A DNA stretch of 64,000 nt from Rhipicephalus microplus (GCF_043290135.1 NC_134701.1:101840702-101904701); one strand, 5' to 3'; shown: positions 38,609 through 55,291, numbered from the stretch's first letter. Notes: generated by a model not told the origin, from the sequence alone. Numbers and translations are program-made.

Positions 38609-39744
38609 GTGACTGAGCAACAACGCGAAGACGTAGAATTACAACCACTGATCAAATACTTTAAGGGACGTCGCCCACAACTCGCATGTCAGTTCGCGCG
38701 TGATTTATTATCTTTCTGTCTACGCCAAGGCATCCTCTACAAGCACAACATTCATTCAACGAAAACAGTTTACCTGCTCGTCGTTCCTGCTGTCTCCGCG
38801 ATAATATTTTGCGTGCTTGTCACGACGAGCCATCGTCAGGGCATCTTGGCTTCGCGCGTACTCTGGCGCGGATCAAGGACAAATACTACTGGCGGAAACT
38901 TACGAAAACTGTCCGGCAGTATGTCAAGACATGCACAGCCTGTCAGCGCCGCAAAACTCTAACGACGAAACCAGCTGGTCTGTTTCAGCCTTTCCGACCC
39001 CCTCACGCACCTTTTGAAAAGGTCGGGATGAATTTACTCGGCCCATTTCTGAAGTCTACGGCTGGTAACCGCTGGATTGTGGTTGCCACTGACTACTTGA
39101 CCAGATACTGCGAAACACATGCCACTAGGCGAGCAACTGCTTCCGAGGTGGCTGACTTTTTCATCAAGAACATCGTTCTCGGCCACGGTGCTCCCGCTGT
39201 CATCAACACAGAGTGTGGTAGTGCATTTGCACCACAGTTGCTCCGACAGATCCTGTTGTTGAGCAGCACGACGCACCGAACAGCAACTGCGTACCACCCG
39301 CAGACTGACGGGCTTACCGAACGCCTTAACAAAACGACTGCAGATATGCTTTCGATGTATGTCGCAAAGTATCAGAAGAATTGGGATGAAATCCTCCGGT
39401 ATATAACATTTGCCTACAATACGGCTTTGCAGGAAACCACCGGCTTTGCTCCTTTTCGTCTGGTTTGCTGCCACGACGTCACCACAATGCTTGACACCAT
39501 GATGCAATCAACTCCGCCGGACACGATTATACCGGAAACAGATGTATTTGTTAAGCGTGCCGAAGACGCCCGGCAGCTGGCGCGCTTTCGCATTTTATTG
39601 CGGCAAAATCGAGATGCTCGCCGGTACAACACCCACCACAGAGCCCTAATATACGAACCGGGGGACCTAGTCTGGGTTTGGACTCCTATACGTAAACGTG
39701 GACGCTCAGAAAAATCGTTATGTTGGTACTTCGGACTCTACTGA
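38609..39744 (+). pseudogene. Integrase with altered catalytic residue
   Basis: A short frame (38609 on) gives the N-terminal part, then after a frameshift the frame from 38809 gives HDEPSSGHLGFART, YWRKLTKTVRQYVKTCTACQ (HHCC zinc finger), VVATDYLTRY (first Asp), INTECGSAFAP (the family has TDRGS/T here, so the second catalytic Asp reads Glu), and HPQTDGLTERLNK (Glu). The C-terminal part includes YEPGDLVWVWTPIRKRGRSE and WYFGLY (GPY/F-type module). The frame ends at 39744 just after WYFGLY, short of the usual end. The DDE centre is probably inactive. Confidence 0.9.
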
Positions 39745-40050
39745 GGTCTTCATCGCCTCAGAGAAGTGAACTACGAAGTTGTCCCAGCAGACACGTCACA
39801 ACATTCTCGCAGACCACGCTCCTCGGATGTGGTTCACGCCTCCAGGATAAAGCCGTACTATTCGCGTTGACTGCAAGTCAAGAACTTTGTGATGTGGCAA
39901 CAGCCTTCAAGACAATTATACATTACTTTCTTGCTTCATTATTTTTCATCTTGTTCTTTTTCTTTTCAATGGACACAGACGTTTCTGACTACCTTTCAAT
40001 GTTTTTCGGAGCCATGGCATTCATGCGATGCTTCTTCTTCTTCTTTTTTT

Positions 40051-40065
40051 TGGAGGAGAGGGTAA
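40051..40065 (+). other. Polypurine tract
   Basis: TGGAGGAGAGGGTAA lies immediately before the 3' LTR and would serve as the plus-strand primer site. Preceded by a T-rich run. Confidence 0.8.
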
Positions 40066-40176
40066 TGCCACGCTGTGTAGGTGGCAGAAGACGAGAGCAA
40101 ATAAGTTAATGGCAGCTGTGGCTGAGTAAAGAGTCCTCAATTTCGAAATCCTGCCTATCGTTTCCTATCGTTTCCA
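40066..40176 (+). repeat. 3' LTR
   Basis: Starts TGCCACGCTGTGT and ends CGTTTCCA, followed by ATAT (40177-40180), which matches 34826-34829. Aligned to the 5' LTR it is about one base longer with scattered substitutions. Confidence 0.88.
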
Positions 40177-40180
40177 ATAT

Positions 40181-43608
<3,428 letters not shown>

Positions 43609-43675
43609 TATTACATTATATATATATTACAATATTACAAATATTACAATATATATTTATATATATAATGTAATT

Positions 43676-44870
43676 CAATTCCAAAATCAACGTGAATGCT
43701 TACGTTTTGCCCCTGAAGGCCTCCCCTTTTCCAACCCCTTCTCCCTCTAGCGTTCTGTGCGGCCCGCCCCTGTTTCGACTTCAAGAAACTTGGACCTCCG
43801 CATCAAAATATGGTGCCCCTGCTTTAGAGGAACACTAACAAGCAAAACTAATTTTCTCGTAATGGCTGACTACACTTTTACTATCCCCCAAAACGCCAAG
43901 CTTGCGGTGAAGAGACTCCTAATAAACGAGAAAACGTGGCAAAATTAAATGTGGATGGCGGCGCTGCAACCTCAAAATTTGCATATCAATAATCGTTATG
44001 TCACGTATTTTTACGGCATTTACAAGGACCTGGAGAGTCATGAATCGGTAAGAATAAGTTAACTGGTCCTCTCACGGGGCCAAAAACTTAAAATACTAAG
44101 ATGCAGAAAATTTCCCAGTGTGAACGGCACCGAAGGACGATCACTACACTTAGAAATTCGTGACGTGAAGCATGATAATTTTCGTGCGTGATTTAAGAAT
44201 CAAGCTTGGACCTTGATTTTCTCCTACTTTATTTACCTTATATGATGGTGAAACACACATTCTTAGAGCTCTCACAGTAGAAGTCATCAATTTAGAGTGA
44301 CAGATTCTTCCTCTTTTGCGTCCTCTTAAAGAGAACGCTAGCGGGAGGGCTTGCTGTCAAAACATCGCCGTGAGAAAAAACGTGAAGACTTTGTATATAC
44401 TTACCACAATGTGTATACTTCTTAAAATGCGTTTTTACGTAGCCTTCATGGCAACAAAAAGACTCAAGAGTAATTGATCGTGTATTCTAGAAAAAACTCT
44501 GGCGTCTTTTTGTTGCTACAAAGGTAAAGACGTAGTCAAAAGACATACGAAGAGCCGAGCACTAGCGCTAAACACTATCTGCCTTTGTTTCCGTTCCTCT
44601 TGTAGATATGTATATCATTTTTGTGCATATAATGCGTATAAAAAAAATTAGGCCCAACTTTATGAATCTGCACGGTTGTGATATTATGAAGCGGCTGCTT
44701 TGTTATCGAACAAAACTCAGTTGCCTTTATTAACTGCAAATGTACTATCAATCTCTTTCTATACCTGCTGGTAATTTTCACTTCGCAAGGCTACATGGCC
44801 TTTGGATATGCAGTGTTAAGTTGATCGCACTTGTTGGCGAGCGTTCTCGTTTATCCCGACGAAGGTACTG
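43676..44870. other. No gene recognised; small hairpin
   Basis: No supported gene. A perfect 13-bp inverted repeat GCAACAAAAAGAC (44451-44463) and GTCTTTTTGTTGC (44504-44516) encloses 40 bp. GAGGAACACTAACAAGC near 43826 resembles an end of common tick MITEs, but I could not find its partner. Confidence 0.4.
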
Positions 44871-45182
44871 AAGATGTAGTGACGGCACCAAAGAAAGAGC
44901 ACGGCACTATCCTGAGATACCGCGTCGATTACCGCGTCGCCCATGCACACCGACGACATCTTCCAGTTCAAGCATGTCGAGGTGAACCATGTTACCGTTT
45001 ACAGTGACGTTCCTTCGGCACAAAACAAGCAAAAAGATAGCAGAGAAGAATACGTGGAGACAACGTACTGGACAATCTGCACCGTCTGATGAAGTACGGT
45101 GTTGTTGTCCAAGCACACAATGCAGCCGGTACTGGGCCTGCTTCCGACGAAGTTATAGCAACCACCCTTCACTCTAAGCCGA
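44871..45182 (+). pseudogene. Decayed FnIII exon, Dscam-like
   Basis: Pieces of a fibronectin type III domain read in more than one frame. APKKEHGTILRYRVDYR comes first (about 44886-44940), then [10 protein letters not shown] (about 45040-45070), then, one frame over, [20 protein letters not shown] followed by [14 protein letters not shown] (about 45071-45172). The order, with the G-L/Y-Y strand C, the YxVxVxAxNxxGxGPxS strand F-G and the ATT end, fits Dscam family FnIII domains. Dscam proteins are cell-surface adhesion molecules, expanded in chelicerates. At least one frameshift and upstream stops make this a pseudo-exon. Clear splice sites are not visible. Confidence 0.6.
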
Positions 45183-45280
45183 AACGAACTAAAGTGGGGT
45201 ATGCCATTCGTCCTTTAGGAACTAAATGTGCTGCCTCATATTTTGAACCAATTTGAACCAACTGCAGGAGCAAATGGAAG

Positions 45281-45366
45281 GGTTCAACTGTTATCCCATA
45301 GCACTTACTGCGCTTGGTTTAAAAGTTGTCCTCCTAAAATGCTCCAGTGGGACTAACAGTTGAACC
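45281..45366. repeat. 86-bp fold-back repeat
   Basis: The arms GGTTCAACTGTTATCCCA (45281-45298) and TGGGACTAACAGTTGAACC (45348-45366) are reverse complements except one inserted base. This is MITE-sized, non-coding, with no target duplication established. Confidence 0.6.
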
Positions 45367-45582
45367 ATCTGGACTAATGCAATAAAAAAATGCCACCCAG
45401 CAGACGTGGAGTATATTTTATGTTTATTACAATTTATTCAGCACTGAAAAACGCAGTTTATTGGTAATCCAAGACTCCCACATATATATACATAATATAC
45501 ATACGCACTAGTACTTCAAAGTAAAACTTCGCAAACACTGAGCACCAGCGCTTCACTACACGGAACGAACTACCGTATATAT

Positions 45583-47640
45583 ATCAATCAATCAATCATT
45601 TTATTTCCTTTAGATAAGGTGGAGTACAGGACTAAAAGCTCAAGAGCTTGACGAGGTCCTGACCCCGTTCACAAGTTGACAAAGCAGCAGGAATGGCAGT
45701 CAATCATGTAGAACAAATATGAAATAAACATACAGGTATAACATCACAAAAAAGTAATACAAAAAGTTTATGAAAACAGTGCTAAGATAAAAAGAGAGTA
45801 GTTCAAGTGTGTGGTCATGAAGTGGCATGAACATGAGAGCAATAATAAAAAGGAAAAATGGGCATAAATTCTGATAAATGTATCATTGAGGATAATGTAC
45901 CAGTTGTGCAAAGTGTTTAATCTGACAGTTTTGTTTAGAGGAAGGATCGAAATCTTCGCAGTTTAAAAAATTTAACAAAGAAGGTAGTCTGTAGGACAAT
46001 GATTGTTTGTCATAAAAGGTTCTTGGGGTGGGTACAGTCCAAACTTCTTTGTGCCTGGTGAGTCGAACACTTGTGTTTACGCTAAGTTTAGCAAGATGTA
46101 TTGTAGTATTAGTACAATGTTTGACAAACTCTTTATAGCATAACATCAGCCTGTAGTTCTACAAAAAGAAAACTGGAAGAGTATCATATTTTAGAAAAAG
46201 AAGTTTTGTAGAGGACAGGTGGTGTTCAGACGGAATATGTCGTACGGCCCTTTTCTGTAGTAAGTGCAACTTGCGCAAATTCGTCACACCGGTTCTGCAA
46301 CACACTAATCTACAGTACTGTAACAAAGATGATACCAGTGCATTGTATATCGTAATTTCGACCTTAGTGGGAAGAAGAGATGGCATACGTGCAAGGACAC
46401 CAATGGCCGATGACATCTTAGAGTATAGAATATCAACATGTACATTCCACGTAAGGTGTCGTGAAAAATTTACACCAAGAATACTAACAGAATCAACCAT
46501 GTCTAACTGCTGAGAGCCCAGAAATAGGCTCATCTTATTTATCAAGGTTTTTCCTTTAGGCGTATATAAAATGACTAGTGTTTTTGAAGAGTTTAGTTTT
46601 AGTAAATTCACTGAAGCCCAGGTATCTATAGCAGTGTTGCATTAGCGATTTCTTGTATCTCTGTTCCCATGCTCCCTGTAATAAAAACTGTCGTGTCATC
46701 GGCGTAAGAGGCAAATGTTGCGTTGTTTCTGCAGTGTACAATGTCATTATTATAAATCAAAAATAAAAGTGGCCCTAAAATACTTCCTTGTGGCACACCT
46801 ACAACGACCGGCTTCCTTGCAGATATTTCATTGTTGGCATCTACGAATTGTGTCCTGTCTGAAAGGTACGATTTTAAAAGAACATGCGCTGTCCCACGCA
46901 CACCATAGTTTTCTAATTTTCTGAGAAGGATGGAATGATTGATTAGGGCAAATGCCTTAGAAAAATCGACGTATATGCCTAATGCCATTTTTTACGACTA
47001 AATGCATCTATGATTATTTCCTAATGATCAAAAGGGCTGTTTCAGTAGAGCGATGCTTCTTGAACCCATGTTGAAAATATTGAAGCAAATTGTGGTGATT
47101 AAAAAATGATAACAATCTGATATGCACTAATTTTTCCATTGCTTTTGAAAACACTGGGATTATTGAAATAGGTCGATAATTGTTATGTTCTCTTTAGTAC
47201 CGTGCTTGTAAACAAGAACAACGCGTGAAATCTGCATTTGGTTTGGAAATACACCTGTAGATAATATTAAATTATAAATATGGGTGAGAACAGGGCATAT
47301 GATGTCAAGCACATGCTTTATGGGGCGAATCTGGATACCATCGGCATCCAAGGAGCGGCTGTTACTAATAGTACTGAAACAAAAAAAAATTTCCAGTGGT
47401 TTAGTTGGGGCAAGAAATAGAGTGTTACTAAAGGCGTTTACAGGCAGGAACTGAGCATAGTTATCGAGGCTATCAATATATTTAACTAAGGTTTTAATGA
47501 AAACAACTCATCAAACGCATCCACTATCGCCTTGCCCGAAAGTTTTTGGCCATTGTGACTCAAAACGTCCGGAAGTACTGAAAGTGAAGTTGGCTTTAAC
47601 AGAGCATTCAGTTTGCACCACACCACTCACACAGTATAGC
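45583..47640 (-). mobile_element. 5'-truncated LINE, CR1/L2-like, with TGAT tail
   Basis: Minus strand. The 3' end is a (TGAT)n run (45583-45598 on the + strand as ATCAATCA). The RT N-terminus is near 47350, and weak ORF2-like sequence continues to about 47640, where it stops. No endonuclease is present. Its insertion separates the FnIII pseudo-exon at 44871 from those at 54477 and 55292. Confidence 0.8.
45883..47351 (-). pseudogene. Reverse transcriptase remnant of the minus-strand LINE
   Basis: In order on the minus strand: DADGIQIRPIKHVLDIICPV and LSTGVFPNQMQISRVVLVYK (47351-47160), then after breaks VDFSKAFALINHSILLRKLE, SYLSDRTQFV, GVPQGSILGPLLF and YADDTT (motif C near 46695-46706), then SVSILGVNFSRHLTWNVHV and LLQKRAVRHI (46611-46159), then the C-terminal end to 45883. 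Motif A reads KAFALINH where the family has KAFD, so the catalytic Asp is replaced by Ala. Several frameshifts separate the pieces. Confidence 0.8.
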
Positions 47641-50600
47641 ACAGTATTTTGACCTCCCATGTAGTGCCGGTGGGTGACGTTTGCTCAGTTACAAAAAACA
47701 ATCAACATTGACGGCGTAACGTGAAAAATTACGTGGACTAATTCATAACGCCGAAGCGCACCGGTGTTTTAATATGAATCCATCTAATCTTCAACATCCC
47801 CCCAGTCCAAAAATATGAACTTTCAGCTGGCATTCGATCATGTCCGCCGAACCAGCGTTCGCAGTGCTGGTATACCAGTCTTAACAGAAAAACGTAGCAG
47901 CGGTGCTTATGCAGGAAAGTCGGCGAAGCAGCCAGGCACCCCGCGGATGCCACCGTGTCGGCTTGCCGACGGCGTCGCTATGCTTGCGAGGAGTAGGCTA
48001 AACGACCACCGGTGATCGAAACATATGTCTCGTGTGGAATTTTTGGCGTCGTTATTTTATAGTCTTAAATTTCAGTAAGTTGTAGGTAGTAGAGATGTGT
48101 ATACTTACAGCGAGGGGACCGTTCGCAGGCACGGTTCTGTCTCGTCGCTCACTGTGCTCCGCCAGCTGCACAATTATTTATATCCGCGATCGCCTTTATG
48201 CTTGACGTTTGACAACGATTGTCGCGTGGAAAAGTATACATAATTTTCTCTGAGCTTTAATGCAGGAGACATTATTTTCTGTGAAGGAAATTGTATGAGA
48301 CGTTTCCTTTACGTGTGCCGGCATTGCACTCACACCGGCAGCCAGCTTGATACCGATGTCATACAAAGCGTACGTACTTTTTCAATATATCTGTTTGAAA
48401 TTGTGGCCAGCGACCTAGCGGATACATGACTGCTGGCGAACAGCTTACTTTCATTAGTGCTGTCAGTGTTCTTTTTATTGCTATTTCAGCACACTGAAGC
48501 GAGTTATTCGCATTCCCAGTGTTCGGACACTTTCACTTGTTTTCAGTCCACGCATGCTGGCTTGGTGGAAACGTGAGGGCGCTTGCTGTGTGCATTGACT
48601 GCGTGTTAAACTGGCCTCTGATAACAGCTTCTATTCGTTTCATAGTGCTTCACTTTCACAGTGGCGTATAGTCAATGTAACTTGTTTACGTGATAGCCCA
48701 CCCGCCCGAGCCTTGCAGTGCAGCGTCGAAAGAAGGCGATCGCAGCGCAGTTAGCCTTTCCGTTGGTTCTTTCATTGCCGGGCGTTTGAGCACGACACGC
48801 ACTATCACGCATTTAGTCCCTGTTGTACGAACAGTTCATCTGTTGATTTAACAGCTGCAGTTAGCCCAACTTTGCCGATTTTTGGTTTAGAGTGTTGAGT
48901 CTGTAGCTATAGTGAGAAGTCACTGCGTGGAGCTTTCGACCCTGCGCTTGTAGAAAGCTTGGTTGTAGGGAAGTTTTAACAAGCCTAGCCAAACTAACTC
49001 GTGGTTTATGCAAGGTTCAAAACCGACTCGAAATAGATCATGTGCACTCAAATGAGAATCATGATCAGCCTAATATAATGATAAAATGGCACGGCGCAAG
49101 GCACTTTGATTATTATCAGGAAATTGGCAGTTCTGTATAATGAATAGCGTCCGCTTTGCACTATACAGCGGTGTCTGCAGAGGTTGATGAGAGAACCGAG
49201 GGGTAGTCTTGAATATGCTGGCAATAAATTGTAGTAGTACTTTGTTATTGCATCGTGCATAATTCAACATCAATAGGTTCTTGCCACTGAAGAATAGAAA
49301 AGCACCGCAAAATACAATGGAAAATTCGCCACTGAACATCTGCGCGAATCGTAACGTCCCGAACTTGAACTTTTCTTATATGCATTTCCTATGACCTTCA
49401 TCGATCGCTTGCGCCTGATTCATGCCCCTGTAGGCTTCGTCACTTGTTCATTCAAGACAAACGCTAGCGGTATTTAGATGTGCGAAAAAAGCTATACTTT
49501 ATGTTCGAAAAAGCTATAGCTTATGGACATCAGGGTCAGAATACGAATATGATATACAAGAAGCTGGAGGGAAACACACATGGTCTTTTTTATTGCAGGT
49601 GCGCCATTAGTGTACAAGTTCTCTTCACATTCACAAGAATAAGAACAAGCTTTACTTGTTTTGAATTTAGCAAACGCACTTGTATCGTAATGCACTAAGC
49701 TTAGTCAGTCAGGCCATCAACTACAGGGCGCTCAGTAAAGATTTCCTTAGCACAGATCATTTCAACGGGAAAAGGACGCGGCTAATAATGAGGACATCTA
49801 TGTTAGGCACACGCCCAGCCAGCCGCATCTCGTTTGTGCTCGCGACGACCTTCACTGGGCATACTTCCTACAATCTCGCGTCCCAGCAAGGGCGCTTGAT
49901 TACAGCGCTAGGAAAACATGGGGAAACAAGCAACGTGTGATGAAGTGCTTGTCCACGGTATCAAGTTGTTTCCGAACGAGCACGCGTGATTAATATCTTC
50001 CCTATCCTGCGAGGCACCACCCTTCTATTTTTAGTCTAGGAATATGCGTGAGCTCTTCGTACCTCACAAAACACGGTATCGATTGAGCAGAACAGCCCGT
50101 TTTCTCATTATTTCAACGCCATCTATGTGTATTCTTTGTTTGTAAGATGTTTCCCCCAACCAGTTCTTTCCATGACGAAAAATATTTGTTCTTGTTTCAG
50201 TTCCGCTACATGGCCATGGGAAGGATAAACGTGTAATGAGAGCCTCTCACTAATTACAATGTCTTGGTTGTCCAGTGGGATGCAGCTGTGGCACCATGGC
50301 CTTACAAAAAGAAGAATATGAATTGGTTTTTGGGGGTAGGACGAACATCTGGTATATTGAAGCAAGGTGTGAGCGGGCTAGTTCGGATTCCACGTTTTTT
50401 TCACAACAGAGGCTCAAAAGCAATTACAGCAGACTAAGGCGAACACGAGGATTAGCGCTTGCTCTTATTGTCCACTTAGTCCGTCGGAATCTTTTTTTTT
50501 CACTTCAATTGTAAAAAAACGTGCTATATGCCAGCCTCACGGTATTATAGTGACACAGTGAAGCGTTTACGTTCCGATCAAGCTGTTCTATTTTAGTGTT

Positions 50601-53600
50601 CACCTTTAAATGAAGTGTCACAAAGCACACGCAGCTCGTTTCATTAAACGCAACTAATTTCAGTAATCTTCAATTGGGAGAACTGCAGCTTTCGCAGGCC
50701 GTTTTCTTGTGATACCATAATTTAACAACGCACGACGCTATTGTCTTGTTTTTTCTTGCGTTGATGGTATTTGAGGTCTTAGTTTGGCACACAGTGCATG
50801 GATAGTTTAGCGGAGAAGAAATGAAGTGACTTGTGGGGACACCCGGACAAAATAATTTGAGTGACTCCTAAGAATGCCAGTGTAGATGAAAATTGGTGTA
50901 TCCACCTAATATACAGTAGCATTAACAGGAAATATACTTGAGCATTGCCTGAGAAGACTGTCACGGGAAGTATTTCTATGAAGTTCATTTGTATGCAACG
51001 TAAATATACACACAAAGGCAAAACCTGATAAACCTCAAGGCACCTGTTTCCCATCACAGCTTAAGAATAAGTGTAATCTTTGCCCACAGCGGTCACCGTC
51101 TCATCCAGGACAAATTCGCATAGATGTTAATAATGAATTGCAGTCGGCTATTTACGTCAAGAAAGGCAGATTCAACGTATTTCAGGCATATTACTTGCTC
51201 TCACAGGCTTGTGTTCACTTAACTGGTTTTCAGTCGAAAAACAATAGTGGCAAACATCATAAGAAATTCTGACTTCACTGCTCTGCGAAAAGTAACGTGT
51301 TAATAAAGAACGATGAACTTTTAATCATAATTTGCGTAGTACTTGCCGTACTGGTCAAGATGTTCTTATCGTTTGCACGGAAATCGCCAATCGTTGCTCT
51401 GTTGCACTGATGAATGACACGCGTGCTTCAGTGCTAGTGGCGGAGTGTGTATTCATTATTATATTGTAACTGACTATGTTCCCAATCGCTCAATAGGAAA
51501 ACGATGAGGCATTTAAGTTAAAATACCTGTAGTAGCGATCCAACCTACTTATGGCCTAGTTCGTATTTGCGATGATACTCACTTTGAGGCATCTTTTCAG
51601 GATAAATTATGCATTCATTTCTGTGCCGTGTCACTTGGTAAAAGCATTGCATCTGTGAGGGATTACGTGAAGAGTTCAACGTGTGAAAATACTTAGGTAT
51701 CCGTCTCTTTTGCCAAATTTGCGAGCGGAAACACGATTGGAAAAGCTGCGTCCTCATGGATGTAAACGTTTAAAAGAGCAACATCTGGTAGCCTGTGGTC
51801 TCGCAAGTTACCTTCATTTCTCCAGAGGGTTTAGTTGTAATCACTCATCACCGACAACCGATGTTAAACCTGTACTACACACCACTCCCTGCAAGCAGGG
51901 GAAAATTATACAGTTCTTCCCAAAAGTGGCTGCCTAAACGGCAATTGGAGCCTTTTAATTCTATCTAAATCAAGACAGACTCAATGCCTGTGTACACGCA
52001 GAACTGACACAGTGTAGGTTGAAGGATGGGTGTTTAATTTAACAGCTGTAGAATATTCAACAGTACTTATCGCAAGTACCAAGCATTGAAGGAAGCTGTT
52101 TATTGCGCATACAACTGCGGAAAACAGCATGCCTGTCAGACCCTTCGTGTAAAATAGAATAACCTAAACGCTCGGATGATTTTATAACACGCATCGTTAA
52201 ACACGTAATCAACTCGCTTAAGTTGTGGATATTAAGTATGGTTGTAATCAAACTATATTTGAATGTATTGCGAAAAATAGCAAAGATCGCTGTATACAAG
52301 AGCGTTTCAGAACCTCTGAACGGTGATGTGTTCATTATAAACCAGGGTGTAGTTTATACCCGTTGTCTTATATCATTCATGATGGCTTGGAGCCTTCTAA
52401 TTCAGCTGACGCATAATACATTGAATGCGCCAGTGACCTAAGTCATTCATCCTTGTGTGTTTGCTTTTTCATTGGAAACCAAGACAATGTAATACATCAC
52501 TGGTTCATTGTTTAATGCTCAGCACAGCCTACATCACCCAACATGGAGGCCCAAGCACTCTCGAACTCATATCTGCTAGGGCAGTGGTATAAGGAGAACA
52601 AGCAAGGCTGTTCGGGGACGAGTAAGCACTGGCAGTTGCGTAGGAAAGCTATTCTGCAACCAAACCACAAACCAAAATATTAATCGAATTTATGTCTCCA
52701 CTTTATTGTGGTATTCGAAAGTGTGCTATATAATGAAAGTGATTTTAAACTTTATTTGTACTTTGTCTTAGCTTGCTTTTGTTTTTTGCGGGTATAAGTG
52801 TTAAAAACGTTCGGAACCGAACATTCTTTAAAAGCTAAACGCTTTAGGTAATCGTTTGTTAATCACCCCAGAGAAAAAAAAACTTTTCGTCCTCATCAGC
52901 AAGTATGCGTCAGAGAAATTGTATACATACAATTACTCACCATTGTTTCACTAAAAAAAAGAATGCAATAAGCTAGCCCAACAAATGACTGTGAAACGGT
53001 GGCGATGAGTGCAAGACCCGAGTACGCATAAGAACATAATGCTAGATTACGGGAAAGGAAACGGGGTATGCAAAGCGTTCCCGGCAAGCTGACAGGCCTA
53101 AGTGAAAAAAGAGATGTCTGTGACTGCGAAGAGTGTCGTGTCTGTGACTGCATTCTGTTTATCTCGGACAACTGTGCACTGAAAATTGAGATACAACCAA
53201 CCTGCATTACCTTAGATAAGGCCCCTAAACAACTTAAGTACCCATATTACGCTTCACGATTGTCAGTTATGTGGTTTCATGTTTTAGGCGTGTGTTAACT
53301 CCACCAATTTTTTCTTATATTTTATGAGTAGACGTTTTGTGAAAGTTTTCGCGCAGCCTATATACCATAACTGAGTTCTTTTTGTAATAGTATCGGATAC
53401 ATATATATTTATCTGAATCTATATGAGCTAATTTCTAGGAAGAGGTAATGATTGTTCACTTCTTTTAGCATTGAAAACAAATCTAAAATTATAAATTGAA
53501 AAAATAATGAAGACATAAGTGGTGAGACAACATCCTCTGTCTTTTTAGTCGCCATCGTTCAAGTCTACTCTGTAAATCGGTATATTTATGATTGAGTAAC

Positions 53601-54139
53601 CAGTCCACTCAATCAACCTTGTGTGTAGATCGCTTCGAGAAAGTAAGAAGGGTGGGCGTGTTTGACAGTTCTCCGAACAACCGAAACAAAACCGTAGTAA
53701 AAGAAGCGGAGGCGAGATGAATACAGGACAAGCGCTGAGCTTCAACTACCGCTTTAGTTCAGTTTAAGATGAATGCTTGTATATTCTCAGGACTTGCCTT
53801 AAGCACCAGTTGAAAGTTTGCGCTTGTCCTACCTTCTTCTTGCCCATGTTTGTCTTTCTCACGGTGATTAGTACTGCCGTCGATCGCCGCAAAAAAGAAA
53901 CTCGCACTGAGCACACGCTAAGTACCACCAAGAACCAAAAAGAGAAATTGGGTCATACTACTCTAACTACAGTATGCGATCATCTAACAAGCCGCAGTAA
54001 ACACTTCTACAAACAGTGGATATGCAAACGAAATAGACGACAACGTCTATACAGTACGGCTTTTTCAGGGCCACTTCATCAATTATGTCCACCGCACCAG
54101 TGATTGTTCATGCTTACGAACGGAATGTGAGTGTACACG
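47641..54139. other. No gene recognised
   Basis: About 6.5 kb without RT, transposase or long repeat signals. Frames reach about 108 codons without domains. If the FnIII exons belong to one gene this would be intronic. A T-rich tract followed by CAG near 49590-49600 resembles a splice acceptor, but no FnIII-like coding follows. Confidence 0.45.
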
Positions 54140-54165
54140 AACACACACACACACACACACACACA
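54140..54165. repeat. (AC)n microsatellite
   Basis: About 13 AC units. Confidence 0.9.
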
Positions 54166-54476
54166 ACTCCTTAGTTCTGCTTTGACCTATTAACATGACG
54201 TGTTTGCAAGTGGTGCCTGTGCCTAAGTTACACTTACCCTGTTTCGTCAAATGTTTTGTGCTACAATGTATGATGGAGCTCGTTTGGTTCCCTCGAAATC
54301 ACATTGCTGATGCGGCATTTAAAAACTCTGAAGTTATTTTATACGATATCATTCGCAGAAATGAAATAACTCTCATATCGCGGAGTAATAAGAATCACCT
54401 TTTAATATAAAAATGCATGACACCCTACTTCAATATTTCATATATTTATGGCTTATCATTGCATTTTTTCTGGCAG

Positions 54477-54662
54477 AATAATATCTCTAGTACGGCACCC
54501 AACTGGGCGAGTGGAACAAGATATCATGAAATTCGAGCAAGCAGTCCTTCGTACTGAACAATCTCAAGTGCGGCACAACGTATCACCTCTACATCACTGT
54601 ATCCAACAGCATTAGCCCTGGAAACCCTGGAGCGGAGTTCATGGAACACAACAACGGCATAG
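54477..54662 (+). pseudogene. Decayed FnIII exon, Dscam-like
   Basis: The acceptor TTTTTTCTGGCAG ends at 54476 and a donor AG|GTTTGT starts at 54663. In the main frame the exon reads GTQLGEWNKIS, a TGA, then SSKQSFVLNNLKCGTTYHLY followed by ITVSNSISPGNPGAEF. The pattern GEW...L..LKCGT.Y.....N..G is that of a Dscam FnIII second half. The first codons contain two further stops. With these limits the exon starts with two bases of a codon and ends with one, which matches the phase of the next exon at 55292. Confidence 0.65.
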
Positions 54663-54904
54663 GTTTGTGCGAGCATTGTTCCTATAATTAAAGATTCATA
54701 TTACTTTCATGTCCCAATGACTCTACACATTGCATTGGTTTAGCTCCAAACCAATGCTTTTGCCATTGTTTTGTTGGATATACTTCAAAACTGAGCATAC
54801 TTCTTTGCATCCTTTCTTAATCAAGTACCTCTACAGGAGTGCACGTGTTTCATATACTTTACTATCTCTGGCCATTTTCTGTTCCATTTCCTTACTCTCC
54901 TTTT

Positions 54905-54946
54905 GGGACGGTTTTGGGACATTAAACCCCACATATCAATCAGTTA
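54905..54946 (+). repeat. SINE 3' end fragment
   Basis: GGTTTTGGGACATTAAACCC followed by CACATATCAATCA is the terminal part of the Ruka-like SINE seen at 5316 and 11252. Confidence 0.65.
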
Positions 54947-55291
54947 TTTCACTGCAATAAATTTTTGTGGCATTTAACTTCTATAAAGACGTCAACCAAA
55001 TCTCACAATAAAGAGCATTGCAGAACCCTTTATGATCAGTGGTTCCTGAATGTAGCTGTCTTTAGGCTATTCTTACCGCATTTTTATTTAGATATAGTGA
55101 TTTCAACCAATGACTACGTGCTCTCTCAAAGATTGGAGTCATTGGATTCTGCTTACATTTCTAATTTTATGTCCTTTCTTACTACATAAGTTGTCTGTCC
55201 CTCCTTCAACATTGCACAAGCCAGTTCAGCATTGTTTCTTACGACGTCTTTTTCCGCGTGACACTGTTGTATAACCTCTTGCTTAATTTAG

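Larger units (their letters stand above)
34830..40176 (+). mobile_element. Complete, inactivated Gypsy LTR retrotransposon
   Basis: 5347 bp with two LTRs of 110-111 bp (34830-34939 and 40066-40176), TG...CA ends, a primer binding site, a polypurine tract and the 4-bp flanking duplication ATAT (34826-34829 and 40177-40180). The gene order gag, protease, RT, RNase H, integrase is that of Ty3/Gypsy elements. All coding parts are interrupted. The LTRs differ at several positions (for example TTCCCTCTCGCGACA against TTTCCTATCGTTTCCA at the end), so the insertion is not recent. Confidence 0.92.

Noticed and set aside
39034..39507. Minus-strand frame of 157 codons
   Set aside because: Antisense shadow of the integrase frame.
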